From the NCBI GenBank assembly GCA_900104855.1, contig FNSS01000001.1, positions 5,580,001 through 5,644,000 on the forward strand: a stretch of DNA of 64,000 nt, given 5' to 3'. The position numbers were made by a program, and so were the translations under genes. The notes beneath the pieces were generated by a model that was not told the DNA's origin, did not search any database, and saw only the letters and a program-made list of their open reading frames with translations. Origin of the DNA: Rhizobiales bacterium GAS188. GTDB taxonomy: Bacteria; Pseudomonadota; Alphaproteobacteria; Rhizobiales; Beijerinckiaceae. This document shows positions 59,697-64,000 of this stretch, one piece after another; position 1 is the stretch's first letter; each line of letters begins with the position of its first letter.

Positions 59697-60719
59697 ATGG
59701 TTAGCCCTTACCGTGCCGTCCCGCCGCTTCCGACTCTGCGGACCTTCGAGGCGGTGGCGAGAAAGGGCAGCTTCACCCGCGCCGCCGAAGATCTCGCGAT
59801 CACTCAGGGAGCCGTCAGCCATCAGATCCGCGCGCTCGAGGAGTTTCTCGGCGCGTCGCTCTTCCACCGGCTCAATCCCGGCGTCGAGCTGACCGCAGAA
59901 GGACATATGCTGCTCGAGAGCGTCCGAACGGGAATGGACTTGATCTTGCGGGCCTCCGACCGGATCCGCAGCCCCCGGCAAGTCGGTGTGCTCACGGTCG
60001 CGGCGCCTGGCGCCTTTGCGACGTGGTGGCTCGTTCCGAGGCTTGGGCGGTTCGCGGCTCGCCATCCGCAGATCGAGATCCGCATCGCGACGATGGATTA
60101 TCGAGAACCCGACTTCGAACGCGATGGCCTCGATGCGGCGATTGTTCTGCGCCCGAGCGGAAGGGACCTACGCAGGAACGAGCTTTTGTTGCTCCGGGAG
60201 CGCATTTTTCCCGTATGCAGTCCCGGCTTCATGACGGGCGACAAGCCGTTGCGTGCCCCCACCGACCTCGCCCGGCACACCTTCATCGAGGAAGATTCGG
60301 AGCCGGATTCGCCGTTCAATTGGGAGTTCTGGTTGAGACGCCTCAACGTGCCGCATGAGCGCCCGATATCACGGCTCCGTTTCACCCATTATGGCGTCGC
60401 TCTGTCTGCTGCGATCGATGGCCTTGGCGTTGCTTTGGGACGGTCGCCGATGGTCGATGTCGAGCTCTCCGCTGGACGGTTGGTCCGCCCGTTCGGCAAG
60501 AAGGTGGCCTGCATGGCGCCGGATGTCTTCGCCCTTGCCTGGTCGGACGCGAGCAGCAAGGACCAACGCCTCATCGCGTTCCGGGATTTCGTCCTCGACG
60601 AGGCCTGCGGCTGCGAACTTGCCGCCGGGCCGTGCGGGGCTCCTCCTTCGCCGAGGGATGAGCTGGACGAGGAACGTGCTGGGGCCCGAGCGATGCGCCG
60701 CCTCGCGGTTGGCGCGTGA
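59697..60719 (+). CDS. LysR-family regulator (GcvA-like)
   Basis: 340-residue LysR protein. The helix-turn-helix is LPTLRTFEAVARKGSFTRAAEDLAITQGAVSHQIRALEEFLGASLFHR, and the effector domain has LVPRLGRFAARHPQIEIRIATMDY and GLDAAIVLRPSGRD. The C-terminal 40 residues extend beyond the usual end. ATG 59697 is spaced 8 bases from GGAG, whereas ATG 59691 is too close. It faces the MFS gene across 145 bases. Confidence 0.88.
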   Translation: MVSPYRAVPPLPTLRTFEAVARKGSFTRAAEDLAITQGAVSHQIRALEEFLGASLFHRLNPGVELTAEGHMLLESVRTGMDLILRASDRIRSPRQVGVLTVAAPGAFATWWLVPRLGRFAARHPQIEIRIATMDYREPDFERDGLDAAIVLRPSGRDLRRNELLLLRERIFPVCSPGFMTGDKPLRAPTDLARHTFIEEDSEPDSPFNWEFWLRRLNVPHERPISRLRFTHYGVALSAAIDGLGVALGRSPMVDVELSAGRLVRPFGKKVACMAPDVFALAWSDASSKDQRLIAFRDFVLDEACGCELAAGPCGAPPSPRDELDEERAGARAMRRLAVGA

Positions 60720-60817
60720 CTCGCTGTGACATTTTTCGCGCGACGGGCGCGATTTTTGAGATGCACCAGCTTCATGGATGCGTTCCTGGATGCGCGAGAC
60801 CCTGCTGCTGCAGCCAC

Positions 60818-61264
60818 CTATTCGTGAGTGTTTTCAGACCGGAGGCTCTGCAAAATTCTCTCGAGCGCCTCGAGATCCGCCACCCGCAGATTGCTGAGTT
60901 GCGGCGGCGGCACACGGAATTCGTCGAGCAATTCCTTTTTCGCTTGAGCGCCGCGTGAGGTGAGAGCGACCAGCTTCACCCGGCGATCTCCAGCCGCAGC
61001 ACGACGTTCGGCCAATCCTGCTTTTTCCAGGCGGTCGATGATAAACGTGGCGTTCGAAGGATCGCAGCCCCACTCGCTGGCCAGCGTCCCGATAGGACGC
61101 CCTTGATCTTCGTCCAGGCTGAACAAGGCGCGTGAGTCGTTGGGCGTCAGCCCGCGGCGTTGCAGGCTTTGCTGGCGCGCCGGCACGGTGAAAATCAGGA
61201 AATCGAACATGAGCTGCCACGCGCGTCGCGCGAGCTCCGCTTTGCTCCGGCGTGAGTCGGTCAT
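60818..61264 (-). CDS. MarR-family regulator
   Basis: 148-residue winged-helix protein: GLTPNDSRALFSLDEDQGRPIGTLASEWGCDPSNATFIIDRLEKAGLAERRAAAGDRRVKLVALTSRG. The recognition helix and wing are complete. It is divergent from the flavin monooxygenase gene, with two palindromes between them, so autoregulation and control of that gene are likely. Confidence 0.9.
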   Translation of the reverse strand: MTDSRRSKAELARRAWQLMFDFLIFTVPARQQSLQRRGLTPNDSRALFSLDEDQGRPIGTLASEWGCDPSNATFIIDRLEKAGLAERRAAAGDRRVKLVALTSRGAQAKKELLDEFRVPPPQLSNLRVADLEALERILQSLRSENTHE

Positions 61265-61306
61265 GTCGCGATCCTATGCCAGAAAGCGCATTGCTGGAAC
61301 CCACTA

Positions 61307-61343
61307 GACATTTATGTCGATTTGATATTTGAATCACTTCAAA
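61307..61343. promoter_or_regulatory. Two palindromic operators between marR and the monooxygenase gene
   Basis: GACAT-TT-ATGTC (61307-61318) and TTTGAA-TCAC-TTCAAA (61328-61343) are perfect palindromes. The second lies inside a wider ATATTTG/CAAATAT pair (61325-61331 and 61344-61350). Size and position fit MarR dimer sites. Confidence 0.65.
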
Positions 61344-61367
61344 CAAATATATATGGAGAGATGCGTC

Positions 61368-62939
61368 ATGGTCGCTGAAGCGCCCGTTCTGATCGTCGGA
61401 GGAAGCCTGAACGGTCTGTCGACCGCGCTCTTCCTCGCCCACCAGGGTGTGCGATGCATCGTGGTCGAGCGACATGCGTCGACGACGGTTCAATACAAGT
61501 TCCGCGGCATCTCTCCGCGGTCGATGGAGATTTATCGCAGTGTCGGCATCGAGCCGGACATTCGGGCCCGCGATACGGGCGATCAGGTCCATGGCATCGC
61601 TCGGGCGAAGAATCTGTCCGATCCGAATGTTCAATGGACGGGGCTCGGCTGGCCGGACACGACCGATCTCAGCCCGACGCCGCCGGCGACATGCGATCAG
61701 GACCGGCTCGAGCCGGTCCTGCGCGCCCATGCCGAACGGCTTGGCGCTGAGATGCGCTTCAATACGGAGCTGATGGAATTCGAGCAGGACGAGCGCGAGG
61801 TCCGCGCCCGCATACGCAACCGCGAAACCGGCGCCGAGGAGACCGTGAGCGCTGCCTATCTGGTCGCCGCCGACGGGACGAACGGCAAGATCCGAAAAAA
61901 ACTTGGCCTATCGCGCCATGGCGCTGGCACCTTGCAGCATTGGATGAGCATCATCTTCGAGACCGATTTGCAGCCTGTGCTGGGCGGCCGGCGCTTCACG
62001 TCGTGTTTCGTCACGGACCTCAATGGCAGCATCGTGCCGCGCGGCACGGAGGGCAGATGGCTTCTTGGCGTCCAGTATTCTCCGGAGCGCGGCGAGCGGC
62101 CGGAGCAATTCGACGAGGCTTTCTGCCGCGAGCTCGTTCGCAAGGCCGCCGGCCGGCCTGATGTCGAAGCCCGTCTGGTCGACGCGCGGCCTTGGGAGGT
62201 CGCTGCCTATGTGGCTGACCGCTTTCGCCGAGGCCGGGTCTTTCTTGTCGGCGATGCGGCGCATGTCATGCCACCGACCGGCGGCTTCGGCGGCAATACC
62301 GGCATTCATGACGCGCATAATCTCGCCTGGAAGATCGCCCATGTGCTGCACCGCGGGGCTGCTCGCGAACTGCTCGACACTTATGACAGCGAAAGGCGCC
62401 CCGTCGCCGACGCTACGCTGGCGCAGGCGCTGGCGCGCCTTGCCGCCTGGTTCAAGGACCCGAACAAACGGCTGCCGGCCCCCGTCGACACCGTGCCGGA
62501 AGCTAGCGTGATCTTCGGTCAGCTCTATCCCGCCGGAGCCTTCATCCCGGATGCCGAGGCTTCAAAGTATGTTTTCGAGGATCCCGGCCATCCGTCCGGT
62601 CGCCCGGGATCGCGCGCACCGCATGTCGTCGTCGAGCATGAGGGGAAAAGACTCTCCACGCTCGACCTGTTCGGTCGAGGTTTTGTGCTATTGGCTGGAG
62701 CCGATGGCGAGGCTTGGATCGAGGCGTCCCTGGAGATCTCGCTGCGGACGGGCGTCGAGATACAGGCCTATCGGATGGGCAGAAATCTCAGGGATGTCGA
62801 GGGTCTTTGGCAGGCCAAATGCGGCGTGAACGCAAGCGGGGCCGTGCTCGTCCGGCCCGACGGCATCGTCGCCTGGCGCTCGCGCGACGGCGAAAGGCTG
62901 CCGCACAAGGTGATCATCGCAGCGCTGGCATTACGGTGA
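61368..62939 (+). CDS. FAD-dependent aromatic monooxygenase (PheA/TfdB-like)
   Basis: 523-residue class A flavin hydroxylase. The FAD motif is VLIVGGSLNGLSTALFLA, the middle motif CDQDRLEPVL, and the GD motif RVFLVGDAAHVMPPTGGFGGNTGIHDAHNLAWK. The C-terminal third is thioredoxin-like (LDLFGRGFVLLAG and VLVRPDGIVAWRS), as in phenol hydroxylase-type enzymes. It would hydroxylate a phenolic or polyketide substrate with NAD(P)H and oxygen. The ATG at 61368 is 7 bases from GGAGAG. Confidence 0.87.
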   Translation: MVAEAPVLIVGGSLNGLSTALFLAHQGVRCIVVERHASTTVQYKFRGISPRSMEIYRSVGIEPDIRARDTGDQVHGIARAKNLSDPNVQWTGLGWPDTTDLSPTPPATCDQDRLEPVLRAHAERLGAEMRFNTELMEFEQDEREVRARIRNRETGAEETVSAAYLVAADGTNGKIRKKLGLSRHGAGTLQHWMSIIFETDLQPVLGGRRFTSCFVTDLNGSIVPRGTEGRWLLGVQYSPERGERPEQFDEAFCRELVRKAAGRPDVEARLVDARPWEVAAYVADRFRRGRVFLVGDAAHVMPPTGGFGGNTGIHDAHNLAWKIAHVLHRGAARELLDTYDSERRPVADATLAQALARLAAWFKDPNKRLPAPVDTVPEASVIFGQLYPAGAFIPDAEASKYVFEDPGHPSGRPGSRAPHVVVEHEGKRLSTLDLFGRGFVLLAGADGEAWIEASLEISLRTGVEIQAYRMGRNLRDVEGLWQAKCGVNASGAVLVRPDGIVAWRSRDGERLPHKVIIAALALR

Positions 62940-63128
62940 CACGTCACTCCGCAATTCCCCGTCGCGGCCGCGGCTCACGAGATCGGCTTCTGCGCCCCAA
63001 AGCTCGTATACCCGTTGCGTCCGACGAATAATCCGGTCACGGACCGACAGGCGCCATCTTCGCGTCCCAGGCGATTGCATTCCGGCCTCGAATATCGGCG
63101 TGTCGCCGAGCCGTGGGTGGGGCCCCCT

Positions 63129-64000
63129 ATGATGAATTTCAAGCTCTCCGTTTTCCAACTGCGCATGCGCGGTTGGACACGCAATCTGCAATCCTGCGGG
63201 AGGTGGAGTATTGCCGTTTCTTTCGGCGGACCGCCGGCATTGATCAGGTCCCTCCTGCTCGTGCTGGCTCTTGCCCTCGGATCGGGCACGGTCATGGCCG
63301 ACGACTTGCCTTGCTATCCCACATTCTACCAGACGAAGAATATTCGGTGTATAGATGGGTTGGTGAGCTCCTTGTCAACGCTGAAGAGCGCCGCTCCCGA
63401 CGCGCATACCGGGATACATTCGAACATTGAGGGCGCCGTCGGCTTCTTGGCTCGGTTATTTCACGATCACCCCGAAGAAAGAAGGCGCCTCCTGACAAAT
63501 TCGGTCTCGGTCGATGTCAAAGGCATCTACATCGAATCCCTTTATAGAGCTGGATTGACTTGGGATGCCAGGACTTATGCTGATGCAAATAGCCTATCGG
63601 AACTCTTCAAGGGTTATATGACCGGGAACCTATCATCTATAAGAGAAACCAAATCAACGTACATAGCGTCAGTCAATGATCTGCTGATTGGTGCATATTT
63701 TGCGTCCGGTGATTTGCGCTATATCAACAATATACTAACGAACTACACCACGCTGATGATGAAATGGTAAGCGATGCTATCAGGATAGGTCTGCTTCACA
63801 GCAAATTCGGATCCAATCTCGCAGGGCCAGTCAGGCCCGGCGGGGCCGCATCGCGCGCGGCCTGCGATAGATATCGGTGTAAACTGGACCGAAGAACTTC
63901 CTGCGCGTGCTGACGCTTTCCAGCGCAATCTGGGCGCTTCAGTCGCTCAGCGAACACGACGAAGGCATTAAGAAGTATTTCGCCAAATTCTTTGAGAACG
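63129..64000 (+). pseudogene. Signal-peptide protein with two probable frameshifts, cut by the window end
   Basis: The first frame (63129-63770) encodes a hydrophobic signal segment (LIRSLLLVLALALGSGTVMA) and a helical domain with DDLPCYPTFYQTKNIRCIDG and YADANSLSELFKGY. Near 63750 the sense moves to another frame (ADDEMVSDAIRIGLLHSKFG, then CDRYRCKLD). Near 63890 it moves again (KNFLRVLTLSSAIWALQSLS, then EHDEGIKKYFAKFF), which is open to the window end. Each step is a -1 shift, consistent with single missing bases. TTG 63240 is an alternative start. The middle part is unusually AT-rich for this window. Confidence 0.6.

Noticed and set aside
62931-63191. Reverse-strand frame reading ENGELEIHHRGPHPRLGD
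   Set aside because: It looks faintly protein-like and could be a remnant, but there is no recognisable family and it overlaps the start of the plus-strand gene; not supported enough to list.

Overview
The window is a high-GC bacterial chromosome segment that reads as an alphaproteobacterium of the order Hyphomicrobiales (Rhizobiales). The evidence is gene content and order: an Atm1/HMT1-type exporter, a mutT-HAD-ribF-lspA run followed by a BamF-like gene, two M16 peptidases and mutL, an rpoH with no dnaK nearby, a usg gene, the N-terminal signature of the protein beside purA, and paired XdhC-domain genes. No rRNA, tRNA, CRISPR array or complete insertion sequence was seen.

Layout. 1-15.5 kb is mostly core: Atm1-type ABC protein (cut by the window edge), mutT, HAD phosphatase, ribF, lspA, BamF-like, an M16 pair, mutL, a reverse-strand ABC sugar importer, an rluD-type pseudouridine synthase and rpoH. 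15.5-21.3 kb has a His/Asp-rich membrane protein, purA, and a four-gene molybdenum-cofactor cluster (XdhC N-domain, XdhC C-domain, MoeA-like, MocA). 21.3-28.6 kb is a patchwork of small units (AraC/MFS, usg, ExoD, PEBP, two DUF1697 paralogs, GST/HxlR). 28.6-36.4 kb is an accessory catabolic-looking block: LysR, cytochrome b561, VOC, SDR, DUF4345, an SDR without its catalytic Tyr/Lys, a TetR remnant, a haloalkane dehalogenase, a nitrilase-superfamily hydrolase and another SDR. 36.9-43.2 kb is a complete Liv-type ABC importer with an unusually long LivM. 43.4-51.5 kb holds regulators and small enzymes, including an ECF41 sigma factor behind an FAD oxidoreductase and a frameshifted membrane-protein gene.

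The most unusual region is 51.5-56.5 kb. It is a tightly packed reverse-strand set of six genes: a small membrane protein, a membrane-anchored NlpC/P60- or CHAP-like protein, an astacin/matrixin-like zinc peptidase, a C14 caspase-like peptidase, a 488-residue protein of unknown function and a 182-residue protein of unknown function. Three different peptidase-like folds in one compact operon, without obvious export signals on the soluble ones, make it the best candidate for an undescribed system. Upstream of it is an 0.9 kb gene-free stretch with two palindromic repeat elements related to copies elsewhere in the window.

The last 7 kb contains an ArsR/SRPBCC pair, divergent MFS/LysR genes, divergent MarR/flavin monooxygenase genes with clear palindromic operators, and a signal-peptide protein that appears to carry two frameshifts before the window ends. 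All functions are inferred from motifs and remembered family features; no database search was run.
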